Source: Limibacter armeniacum
GTDB lineage: Bacteria > Bacteroidota > Bacteroidia > Cytophagales > Flammeovirgaceae
NCBI RefSeq assembly: GCF_036880985.1
Contig: NZ_JBAJNO010000006.1
Location: 148,503 to 212,502, forward strand
Direction of reading: 5' to 3'
DNA length: 64,000 nucleotides
A program made the position numbers and the translations under genes. How positions within the stretch are numbered: the first letter of the stretch is position 1; each line of letters opens with the position of its first letter. Shown in pieces: positions 1 to 8,960 of this stretch. The notes under the pieces are model-generated. The model did not search any database and was not told the origin of the DNA. It saw nothing but the letters and a program-made list of their open reading frames with translations.

Positions 1-272
1 TAAAGAAATAGATTAAGTGTAACCAAAATGCGTGATTCCGTTTATTATTTCAAATGCTACTTTCAGTTAATCCATGAAATATAAAACGAATTTATCATAT
101 TATCAGAGCCCATATGTATGGGTTTAATCCTCCTATCAGACGGATATCATATTATGTCTTGCTTGTTGCCAATGGTTGGAAGACCCGAATGTAGACCCTG
201 AAATAAAAGAAAATTACTTTTTATTCTATGACACTATTTTCAATTGATTTGTAAAGCCCGTACTTATAAAAT
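1..272. other. Left-edge intergenic stretch
   Basis: AT-rich sequence with no open frame of convincing length on either strand and no recognisable RNA gene. It lies downstream of the minus-strand protease and its terminator; whatever gene it borders is outside the window. Confidence 0.6.
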
Positions 273-305
273 AAGAGGCTGCACCCGTTTCCGGGGCAGC
301 CTCTT
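273..305 (-). terminator. Rho-independent terminator of the S8 protease gene
   Basis: A perfect 10-bp stem (AAGAGGCTGC at 273-282 with GCAGCCTCTT at 296-305) closes a 13-nt, GC-rich loop that can pair further. On the minus strand it is followed by a T-rich run. It sits 34 bases past the stop codon of the protease gene. Confidence 0.85.
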
Positions 306-338
306 GCATTAAGTAAGTGTCCGTGTTAGTCTTAAAAA

Positions 339-3300
339 TTATCTTTTAATCATTTTTCCAGTGCTTACTACTTTGCCATTCAGTTTCAGGCTGTAGATAT
401 ACATACCTGCAGGCAATGCATCTGCTTGGAATTCTGATTTGTATTCGCCAACACTTTGGTCGCCAATTTCGATCGTTTTTACAACCATTCCCTGTAGGTT
501 CGTTACTTCAATTGCTACATTGCCACCTTTTACAAGGCTATAGCTGAAGGTAGTTGAAGTGCTTACTGGGTTAGGGTAGTTGCTCAGTCCGATTTGGGCA
601 GCCAGCTCTTCGTCAATTGCCAGTGGCAGATTGACAGTCAGCATAAAGTGAGTTGATGTTGAAGTATAACCATCATTGGCAGTGATTGTAACCTCTACCT
701 GAGTAGCTTCATTCAGTGTAAAGATGATTCGGTTGTCCACAGTCTGTACAAAGTCTACCGCTGATGAGTCAGAAACGCTCACAGTGTAAGCCAGTGCATG
801 ACCATCGGCATCCATGAATACATCTGAGAAGTCAAAAGCAAATGTTTTGTCTTCCAAGAACACGCTTTGCTCATCGATCAGGTTTGCTACTTCAGGAGCA
901 TTGTTGCCTGAAACAGTTACCTCTACTGTCTTGCTTACCATTTCGCCACGGTTGTCAGTTGCCATCAGTGTCAGGGTAGTAGTACCTTGTGCAAATGGCA
1001 TGATCACCATTTCATTTCCTCTCATGACAACCTGTGCTACAGTATCACCAGTATTGATAGTCGCATCAATGTCTAGCGCATCACCGTCTGCATCTGTAAA
1101 CAGCGACTGGTCGATCACATACTCACTCCAGAATGGGAAGCTGATGTTTTCCATCGTGATTTCCGGCAATCTGTTTACATCCACTACGTGAAGCATCACT
1201 TCATGTGAATTTTTCAGACCGTTAGCATCTTCAGCTTCTACTGTCAATGTATAATCACCTGCTGCTTCGTAACCTGCTGTTACGTTTACAGTAGCCAAAC
1301 CAGTCTCTGCATTCCAATTCAGTGAAGTGAAGCCTGTTTCCTCTGCCAATGAGACTTGAAGTGTTTCGCCTTCATAGTCGCCAACTGTCAGTTCGATTGT
1401 CGCAGGCGTGTTTTCATACACAGTGTCTACAGCAACAGGCATCATGAAGTAAGGCATTCTGTTGACATACATATCGATATCAAAGTATACAGCTTCAGCA
1501 TTTGGGTCATTGTTTAGAACCATTACCCTAGCCGAGTTTTGCCCTGGCTTTGCCTTGCTAGCGTCAGTAGCCCAGCTGATGTTGGTTTCGTTGTCTGTAC
1601 TTACTTCACCTTCTGAAGGTGTAAGTGTCAGCCAGTCGAATGTTGCATCAGAAAGAGCTCTGATTCTTCTTTCAATACCGAAACCAGTTACTTTGTATGA
1701 TCTACCGCCATTGTCAGAGTAGAAGAACTCACCGTTATGAGCATAGTATCCTAAACTGTAAATACCTTGCGGATAATCCAGTTGCTCATCAAATTCCAGT
1801 AGGATAAAGAAGTACTCACCTGGATTGATGAACGTTGTCTGGTCAAATTCATACTGTTGCCATGCCCCCCAAGGTTGACCGCCAATTTCAAATTCCTGAG
1901 TATAAACTGGTGTCGCTTCACTAGGAGTTGAGCCACCTACTCGGATTTCTACTTTGACACTTGCTTCAGGCATGTTCTCATTGTAAACAAAGTTTCTGAA
2001 GTGTGTCAGGGCAAAGCCACCTTCACCAGCTTTGAATCGGTTGGCATCAAATACCTGTGTACCATGTAAGCCTGAACGATACTCGATTTCATTTGGACCT
2101 CTGTCGTCATCATAATGGATAGAGTCCGTGAAGTTGATCATCTCAGCTTCCATAGTTGTAGCCATCATAGATGAAGCCACATTTGCAGGAGCAATAGGAG
2201 CTGCCTTGATAAATGCTGCTGCATCGGCTGTAAATTCTGTCTGGTCAACAGCACCCATTGATGAAGCTGTCATAGCTGTTACATCTACTGGTCTTCTCCA
2301 TACTGGAGTCAGCATATATTCTAACATACCTGAGCCTGTATTGCTGAATCCAAATGAACCATCATTTGTATCAGTTGGCAATACATTCAATTCAACACCT
2401 TCGATATTGGCTGAAATCGTTGAAGGTCCTGAAACTGTTGCCGAAACTGGAATTGCCTTTACGATGGTTTCAGTTCCTTCCATACGCAGATACAGTGTAT
2501 CACTGATGGTTCCCAATTCTGTCGGAACAAAACGAACTTGGAAGTTATAGCTGTCGCCCGGTTGGATCTTCACCCACTTGTATGAATAAGGGAATTCCTT
2601 GTTAGCATTCAGTGTGTAAAAGAAAGAAGCTCCTGAGTTTCTCAATACTTCCAATCCGTTTGTAGAGTTCTTGTAAGTACCGTCCACAAAGTGGAAGCCT
2701 TTTACCTGAATCTGTCTTGTACCAGTATTGTGTACCCAAACGTCCTGAACATATTCCTTAACGGCAACACCCTCTTCGATAAAAGTATGGCCATAAGCCA
2801 GACTGTCTGTGATATCAGCAGCATGTGTACCTGTAACATTCAGGTTGACTGTGATTACTTTCTCATTTTGTCTTGGATCGTTACTCTGCACATAGACTCT
2901 TTGTGTATAAATGCCTTCATTCAGGTTAGTAGCATCAACGATAAAGTTGGATGTCTGTGACTCACCATTTTGCAGTGCAAAATATGATGGCGGATAAATC
3001 GTATAAGCTGTTTCATCCTCTTTTACATAGTCAGGCGAATAGCTTTCCTTGATGGAAAGACCGATCTTTTCGTTCGGGCTTTCAAGACCAATAGCCGCCA
3101 CATCTTTATGCTCATCGATGTCTTTGTACTGGAACTTGATGCGTCCGTCCTTGTGGATGATCACCTGGAAAGTTGAATGCTTCAATCCATCAAACCTGTA
3201 GTACTGAAGTACATTCTCCCACTGAACAATGAACCTGTCATCTTCCATCTTGTAGTAAACACCACCATTCTCTGAGTACATTGGATCGAAGTCAGCCCAG

Positions 3301-6300
3301 AATGGTGCGATAATACCTGCTACTTCATCATTGGCTCTAGGAAGAGAATTTACATAAGTAGGGTAGTATCCTGTAGGGAATTTTACGCCCAAGAAACCGT
3401 CAGCAGCGATATACAGCTTATTGAAACTCTCTCCATAGAATGGGAAGTCAAATGGCAATACCATGCTCCACGCAAACTGACCTTCAATGTAGATCTGTTT
3501 ACCAGTCTCCTTGATTTCAATCCAGTTGTAAGCATCAGCACTGTCAGCAGAAGTACGGCTGTCCCTATAGATATATCCGAATTTGGTGTCTTCACCTGCA
3601 TACTCAGGGAGTGCTTTGTTGCGTAAGAAACCATCCACAGAAGGAGCAGATAAAGAATAACGAAGTTCAGTATCTCCTTCAGTTGCGGCATTATTGACAG
3701 TGAAATTCCATTCAGTACTATCACCGTGGTTGAGGTTGATTGTGGTGAATGTTTCAGAGAATGCTGCTGCTGGTGATGCCAGTACATGAGCTGTCATAGG
3801 AACAGACATATCTGCACCATCTACTGTTAAGGTCAGGGAGTCGCTATAGTCACCCATTACAGTCGGTCTGAAAGTGACATCGACTGTATGGCTTTCGTTT
3901 GGCTCAATCGTAATTGCTGTACGGAAGATAGAAGAGAACACCGAATTAGATGTTGAAATACCTTCCAGTACCATCGCTTGTGTACCTTCATTTACCAGCT
4001 CTATAGATTTTGAAGCGTTGTCACCTGCCATCATGGTTGTGAAGTTCAGGCTATCCTGTAAGATTTTAGGCATCGCTTCACCCAATACCGTCATGTTGAA
4101 GGTATGTGTGTATTTATTTAGAAGCGGGTCATTAGAGTTAATTGTCAGACCTACCTGATACGAACCACCATAATAAGGCTTGATCGTAGGATCAATTACA
4201 AACGAAACTGTTTGAGATTCACCTGGCATCAGTGCGCCTTCCTGTAGACTTGCTTCTTTTACAATCTCAGAAACAGGAGGGATGATCTCGATAACCATAT
4301 CATCTTTCAGCAGAGTGCCATCCAGATAAGCAATTTGGATACCGTCGTCTTTTGCTTCGTTGTTGAAACCTACAGATGAAACCCAGTCTATAAATGAAGC
4401 GCCTGATACGTCATTGTAACGTAATTGGATAGCACCATCCTTGAACAGTGCGATCTGGAATGTAACTGTACCGTTTTGTCCATAGTAGCCTGATTGTACG
4501 TCTTTCCATTCGATGATAGTTCTATCCTCAAATGTTTGCCAGTAGATTTTACCTCCCTTGTTGACATCTAAGTTGTGCCAGAAAGCACCAATACCATTTA
4601 CAGGAGAATAGTTGGAAACAAATCTGGTTACACTTACAGCTGAGCCAGGGTTGTTGAATGCTACAACACCATTCTCATTGATATACAATTGGCTGAATGT
4701 ATTGCCATAATAAGCAAACTCATGTCCAAGCGTAATAGGTGTTGACTTGTTATAAATAAGCAAACTTGTAATATCAGTACCAGTTGCTTCGATCTCTTCC
4801 CAAGTACCCGAAATTGGTCCTCTCTCGTCATTAGCCGTCAGGAAGTGGTAGCCAAAACCAAGGTCTTTCTGTCCTTCAATACCAACCTTTACATCCTTGA
4901 TAGTTTGTGGAAGTGAGAAAGAAAGTGGGTAGTTACCGTCATTCTGGAATGTCAGCTCAACATGGGCTGTATCGCCGTAGTTAAGTGTAATATCACCAGG
5001 ACCGTAAGTGACATTCAAAGCAGGTGCTTCAGTCGCACTACCAGCCAGAGGGAATTCCAGTTCTCCAGCACTTGTGTAGACGATCATATGCTCTGTATCC
5101 AATCCTGCTGAGTCAGGTGTATACTGTACATTGATCGTTGTAAAGTGACCCGGCTGAATGACTGTTCCAGCGTATTCTTTTGTAGTGAATTTTTCAGAAC
5201 TGAAGCTGATGCTGTCAATTGTTGCATCTGCCAGTCCGCTGTTCAGTACAGAGAATCTTTTCTTAGGTGTTTCTCCAATAAAGCAGTTACCAAACTCAAG
5301 TGCCGTTTTGTTGGCTTCCACTCTAGCTTCCTGACCAGTTACTGTAAACTCTACAGGAACTGTGAAAGTTCTGCCATTGTCGTTTGTCTTGATTTTGATC
5401 TGTGATGTATGCAGACCATTGCGAAGCTTGCTTGCTTCCAGCGCTATATTGACCAGTTGCGTATTAGCATTATCAATTTCACCGTGATCAGGATCCAAAG
5501 TCATAAATGGCATGTCCCAACCTTTACCTGCACTGTAAGCTCTTGTTTTCAGTGCCAGGTAGCTAACACCCATCACGTTTTCCATTGGAGAGAATGACTG
5601 ACCTGCATCAAAGCTCAGGAAGAAACGACCTGACTGGTTCTCGTAAGTTTCGTTGATTACAATAGGCGCATCAAATCCTTTAGGGAAAATCAATGTAGCC
5701 CAGAATACTTCACCTGTCTGGAATGTAAGGTGCTCTTCCAGTGAGACCATTCTGATAGTACCTGTCTCTCTGTTGTCATGGATTTCCTGAGCAAACAGCA
5801 GTGTACTTTCTTCAGGTGTTTTTCCCCCTTTTCTGACTTCAAGAATAATAGGTTCATCGTAACCATTATCTGAGAAGTAGAATTCAAGGTGAGAGAAAGT
5901 AAAGTAAGGAGTACCCTCAGGAACCACATACCTTACAGAAGTAGCCAAAGAGTAAAAAGGATTGTTGATACCCATAATGGCATCAGGGGATGCACCTTTC
6001 AGGTCATAACCGATATCGTCAATGAAATCACTTTGGGAAGCGACCATTGGAGCGATCTCGCTTTCACTGAAACCGTATTCCTCTTTAGGCAGGTATTCCA
6101 ATGTTCCTTCTCCGTGAATTGCCGGATCAGCAGCTTGAGGGTAACTCAGTGCTGTTGCTGCTGCATTGCTAACAGAAAGGTGCGTGAGGAATGTATCCCA
6201 AACTAGTGTAGTACTGTCAACTGTATTGCCAATTTCAAATGAAGTTGAGCCAGTTGTATTGGCTGTTACATCAACGCTCATGGTAATAGGAGTAGTTGGG

Positions 6301-8168
6301 ATGTTAGCAGCTGGCTTGGATGGGAAAGTGACTTCCAGAACTTCAGAGAGTTCACTCTTCTTACCAAACATATCTATTGCAACTACAGCAATATACCTTG
6401 TGTAACCCAATGCACCGAACAACTTATAATTGACAGTACTTGCAGTATCACTGCTAGGGAATGTATAATCAGGAGCCAAATCAAAATAATCCTCAGCTGT
6501 AAAAGGTGTACCGCTTCTGTAAACCTCATAGGCAAAAGGTTTGCCGTTGCCCAAGTCTTCTGAAGCATTCCATTCTACCAGTGCATAAGCCTGACGGTTG
6601 TGGTAGTCAAACTCTTTTACAGTAAGGTTTTCTGCTTTAGCAGGCAAAATGCCTTTATCTTCTTTCAGTGCATTGATGGCATTCAGTGTACCAAATCCCA
6701 TCTGTCCCTGATAGTACGGATGAAGTGCATTAGTATGAGGAATAGCTGAACCAAGCAGTCTGTATTCCAGCATTTCATTGGTGAAATCTTCGCCTCCGAA
6801 TTTTGATACAATCAGAGCTGCAACACCTGACACGTGCGGACAAGCCATTGACGTACCTTGCAACATACCATAACCGTGTCCAGGGAAAGTACTCAGGATA
6901 CCACCGAAGTAGTCGTTGGCATAGTCTCCACCCGGTGCACTGATATCAATATGCTGACCGTAGTTTGAATAGTAGGCTTTGTCGTTGTCGTGCTGTGTTG
7001 AAGCAACTGTAATCACACTTGGGTAAGCACCCGGATAGTAGTTGGCCGGAGAGTCATCATTACCAGCAGCAAAGATTACAACACCACCCTTCATCGGGCT
7101 ACCAGGATATTGACCAGCTTCCTCGATAAAGTAGTTAATGGCAGCCAATACTTCTGGCTCATATAGGTCTGGAACTGTATATCCCCATGAGTTTTGCGAG
7201 ATAACCGCACCGTTGTTAGCACCATAAGCAATTGCAGCTGCGAAGTTACCTCCGTCATAGTCTGTGAAAACCTGTGTAGACATCAGGCGGGCACCATCAC
7301 CGTTACCTGTACCACCAGCAACACCAGCAACACCTCTGCCGTTGTTGTTTGTAGCAGCTACTGTACCTGCCACGTGTGTACCATGGTAGTGAGGCACAAT
7401 GCGTCCTTGGTCATTCACAAAGTTGTAACCGTGGATATCATCCACGAAGCCATTGCCGTCATCATCGACACCTTCTTCTCCCATCAACTCAGCTGTGTTT
7501 GTCCAAAGGTTGTCAACAAGGTCTTCGTGGTCGGTGTCGATACCACCATCCACTACCGCTACGATAACATTTGGAGTACCAGCTGTGATTTCCCAAGCCT
7601 CAAAAGCTTTCATATCTGCTCCCAATGTACCGTTTGACTGGCCTCTGTTGTTGTAGTGCCACTGGATCTTCAGGAATGGATCATTGAATGGCATTCCTTC
7701 TACATCTGGAGGAAGCGTTATGCTTTTCGGCTCACCTTCTTCAAATACCTTTTTGTAAACAGGCTTTGAAAGTGATACCTCTGCTACCTGTCCATATTCA
7801 CGGGCAGCAGCAGTTACTGACGAGTTTTTGTCAATAGTAACCTCATACCAAAGGTGCAGACCGTGTTTACGTTGCTTGTCTTCAAATTTACCGCCATGAG
7901 GGAATACCCTCTTCATACTTTGAGCACTGTATTTAGTGTTGAGTGCGTCAAAAGTTTCCACACCAATACTTAAAGGTTGTGTTCCGGATGCGGTCATCTT
8001 AGCGCTTCCTATTCTCTGAAGGACATTACTGTTTTCCTTCAGCTTGATCCGGATGACACCGGGAACGGTTTGTGCACCCGGTGGGGTCTGTGCTTGTGCT
8101 ACTAACCCTATCGCAATGAGAAGTAGTAACCACAAACTCCTGTTTAATGTGTAAAGTTTGTTTTTCAT
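339..8168 (-). CDS. Giant secreted subtilisin-like (S8) serine protease with T9SS sorting domain
   Basis: A 2,609-residue extracellular protease. A signal peptide ends near residue 27 (AQAQ). The S8 domain follows at about 165-500 with the full triad: Asp207 in VVDGG, His262 in HGTHVAG, Ser440 in GTSMACPH; the oxyanion Asn is near 370 (AAGN). A Fn3-like domain follows, then a long C-terminal array of ASH/choice-of-anchor-D type beta-sandwich repeats, two NHL-free segments of the type seen in Bacteroidota adhesin-proteases (each with a GHEFAYYG- or PFDFPFYG-like motif), and cadherin-like domains near 2,300-2,500. The last ~80 residues (SNYPNPVS start, MYIYSLKLNGK, basic end) are a type A T9SS sorting domain, so the protein is probably secreted by T9SS and anchored or released at the surface. 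It lies 26 bases downstream of the acylphosphatase-like gene and is likely co-transcribed. Substrate unknown. Confidence 0.92.
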   Translation of the reverse strand: MKNKLYTLNRSLWLLLLIAIGLVAQAQTPPGAQTVPGVIRIKLKENSNVLQRIGSAKMTASGTQPLSIGVETFDALNTKYSAQSMKRVFPHGGKFEDKQRKHGLHLWYEVTIDKNSSVTAAAREYGQVAEVSLSKPVYKKVFEEGEPKSITLPPDVEGMPFNDPFLKIQWHYNNRGQSNGTLGADMKAFEAWEITAGTPNVIVAVVDGGIDTDHEDLVDNLWTNTAELMGEEGVDDDGNGFVDDIHGYNFVNDQGRIVPHYHGTHVAGTVAATNNNGRGVAGVAGGTGNGDGARLMSTQVFTDYDGGNFAAAIAYGANNGAVISQNSWGYTVPDLYEPEVLAAINYFIEEAGQYPGSPMKGGVVIFAAGNDDSPANYYPGAYPSVITVASTQHDNDKAYYSNYGQHIDISAPGGDYANDYFGGILSTFPGHGYGMLQGTSMACPHVSGVAALIVSKFGGEDFTNEMLEYRLLGSAIPHTNALHPYYQGQMGFGTLNAINALKEDKGILPAKAENLTVKEFDYHNRQAYALVEWNASEDLGNGKPFAYEVYRSGTPFTAEDYFDLAPDYTFPSSDTASTVNYKLFGALGYTRYIAVVAIDMFGKKSELSEVLEVTFPSKPAANIPTTPITMSVDVTANTTGSTSFEIGNTVDSTTLVWDTFLTHLSVSNAAATALSYPQAADPAIHGEGTLEYLPKEEYGFSESEIAPMVASQSDFIDDIGYDLKGASPDAIMGINNPFYSLATSVRYVVPEGTPYFTFSHLEFYFSDNGYDEPIILEVRKGGKTPEESTLLFAQEIHDNRETGTIRMVSLEEHLTFQTGEVFWATLIFPKGFDAPIVINETYENQSGRFFLSFDAGQSFSPMENVMGVSYLALKTRAYSAGKGWDMPFMTLDPDHGEIDNANTQLVNIALEASKLRNGLHTSQIKIKTNDNGRTFTVPVEFTVTGQEARVEANKTALEFGNCFIGETPKKRFSVLNSGLADATIDSISFSSEKFTTKEYAGTVIQPGHFTTINVQYTPDSAGLDTEHMIVYTSAGELEFPLAGSATEAPALNVTYGPGDITLNYGDTAHVELTFQNDGNYPLSFSLPQTIKDVKVGIEGQKDLGFGYHFLTANDERGPISGTWEEIEATGTDITSLLIYNKSTPITLGHEFAYYGNTFSQLYINENGVVAFNNPGSAVSVTRFVSNYSPVNGIGAFWHNLDVNKGGKIYWQTFEDRTIIEWKDVQSGYYGQNGTVTFQIALFKDGAIQLRYNDVSGASFIDWVSSVGFNNEAKDDGIQIAYLDGTLLKDDMVIEIIPPVSEIVKEASLQEGALMPGESQTVSFVIDPTIKPYYGGSYQVGLTINSNDPLLNKYTHTFNMTVLGEAMPKILQDSLNFTTMMAGDNASKSIELVNEGTQAMVLEGISTSNSVFSSIFRTAITIEPNESHTVDVTFRPTVMGDYSDSLTLTVDGADMSVPMTAHVLASPAAAFSETFTTINLNHGDSTEWNFTVNNAATEGDTELRYSLSAPSVDGFLRNKALPEYAGEDTKFGYIYRDSRTSADSADAYNWIEIKETGKQIYIEGQFAWSMVLPFDFPFYGESFNKLYIAADGFLGVKFPTGYYPTYVNSLPRANDEVAGIIAPFWADFDPMYSENGGVYYKMEDDRFIVQWENVLQYYRFDGLKHSTFQVIIHKDGRIKFQYKDIDEHKDVAAIGLESPNEKIGLSIKESYSPDYVKEDETAYTIYPPSYFALQNGESQTSNFIVDATNLNEGIYTQRVYVQSNDPRQNEKVITVNLNVTGTHAADITDSLAYGHTFIEEGVAVKEYVQDVWVHNTGTRQIQVKGFHFVDGTYKNSTNGLEVLRNSGASFFYTLNANKEFPYSYKWVKIQPGDSYNFQVRFVPTELGTISDTLYLRMEGTETIVKAIPVSATVSGPSTISANIEGVELNVLPTDTNDGSFGFSNTGSGMLEYMLTPVWRRPVDVTAMTASSMGAVDQTEFTADAAAFIKAAPIAPANVASSMMATTMEAEMINFTDSIHYDDDRGPNEIEYRSGLHGTQVFDANRFKAGEGGFALTHFRNFVYNENMPEASVKVEIRVGGSTPSEATPVYTQEFEIGGQPWGAWQQYEFDQTTFINPGEYFFILLEFDEQLDYPQGIYSLGYYAHNGEFFYSDNGGRSYKVTGFGIERRIRALSDATFDWLTLTPSEGEVSTDNETNISWATDASKAKPGQNSARVMVLNNDPNAEAVYFDIDMYVNRMPYFMMPVAVDTVYENTPATIELTVGDYEGETLQVSLAEETGFTSLNWNAETGLATVNVTAGYEAAGDYTLTVEAEDANGLKNSHEVMLHVVDVNRLPEITMENISFPFWSEYVIDQSLFTDADGDALDIDATINTGDTVAQVVMRGNEMVIMPFAQGTTTLTLMATDNRGEMVSKTVEVTVSGNNAPEVANLIDEQSVFLEDKTFAFDFSDVFMDADGHALAYTVSVSDSSAVDFVQTVDNRIIFTLNEATQVEVTITANDGYTSTSTHFMLTVNLPLAIDEELAAQIGLSNYPNPVSTSTTFSYSLVKGGNVAIEVTNLQGMVVKTIEIGDQSVGEYKSEFQADALPAGMYIYSLKLNGKVVSTGKMIKR

Positions 8169-8194
8169 TGAATTGGTTTGATTAAATCTAAAAA

Positions 8195-8548
8195 TCAGAG
8201 TATCTCAAAAAAGTGATATTCTTTATAAGTAATTTGTTCTATATAGCTAATACTTACCTTGAGTGTTACCAGACAGGTTTCACTCCATTTCAAAAAAGCT
8301 TCGATCTTGTCTTTTGTACCATAAAGCTTTAGTTGTACCACTGTATCAGATAAGAATTTTGCTTGTCCAGTGATTCCTAATTTTTCTGCTTCTTTCATGC
8401 ATAAGAATAGGAACCCTGTCTTATGAAGTGATCCTCTTAAGACCACTTTCCAACCCTTTTTTTCCTCTAGTAACATATCTCCTGAAGTCACACATGTTTT
8501 GGTTATTGGTATATTACAAATGTGGGGTTTAACTACTTCAGTAGCCAT
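8195..8548 (-). CDS. Degenerate acylphosphatase-fold protein
   Basis: A 117-residue cytoplasmic protein without signal peptide. Residues 33-110 follow the acylphosphatase pattern: GSLHKTGFLFLC at 39-50 aligns with the family phosphate loop GRVQGVGFR, then EAEKLGITGQAKFLSD with the LGLTGWVRN strand, then VVQLKLYG, then a helix ending FLKW. The catalytic Arg of GFR is Leu47 and the catalytic Asn after G-x-V-x is Phe65, so classical acylphosphatase activity is not expected. The gene ends 26 bases before the protease start on the same strand, suggesting an operon. Assignment to the fold is by eye; function is unknown, perhaps binding of a ligand or partner. Confidence 0.6.
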   Translation of the reverse strand: MATEVVKPHICNIPITKTCVTSGDMLLEEKKGWKVVLRGSLHKTGFLFLCMKEAEKLGITGQAKFLSDTVVQLKLYGTKDKIEAFLKWSETCLVTLKVSISYIEQITYKEYHFFEIL

Positions 8549-8960
8549 TTTTCCATACCTATTATATATCTACAGGGTATATACAGCAGGAGTAGTAGGT
8601 GGTTTGTAATTGGCTGATATTTAAGGTGTTATAATTATGTAGTGATATGCCTATGTTTTTGATTACCCCTACAAATGTTTTTCATGGAAAAAATCAGCGA
8701 TTAATAAAGGTGCAAAAGTTGGTTTTATGATGCATATCTAAAATGAAAGATTGACTTTGTGGTTTTGATATGTTTGAATGTTTTGATTTGTGTCATTATT
8801 TGAAATAATGTATGGTTTGTGTTTTTAGTAGGTGGCTTGATGAAAGGATTGTTTTTATGACGGTGTCCTTTCATTTTTTTGTAAAAAGAAACCTACCTCT
8901 TTATTCAAGAAGTAGGTAATTAGATATTTTGGTAGGGGACCAATTTGATGAAAAAAGGAA
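8549..8960. other. Intergenic region with promoter of the protease operon
   Basis: No gene seen. It must hold the promoter for the acylphosphatase-like/protease pair reading leftward. A 17-nt palindrome, CATTATTTGAAATAATG, lies at 8794-8810 and could be an operator. The right end holds the terminator of the TPR regulator gene. Confidence 0.5.
8882..8917 (-). terminator. Terminator of the TPR/HTH regulator gene
   Basis: On the minus strand an 11-bp stem (ACCTACTTCTT with AAGAGGTAGGT, one G-U pair; plus coordinates 8891-8917) is followed by a T-rich run at 8890-8882. It begins about 45 bases after the stop codon. Confidence 0.8.

Noticed and set aside
7194..7656. Overlapping plus-strand open frames opposite the protease catalytic domain
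   Set aside because: Low-complexity Cys/Ser/Thr-rich translations with no start context; they mirror the strongly conserved minus-strand protease frame.
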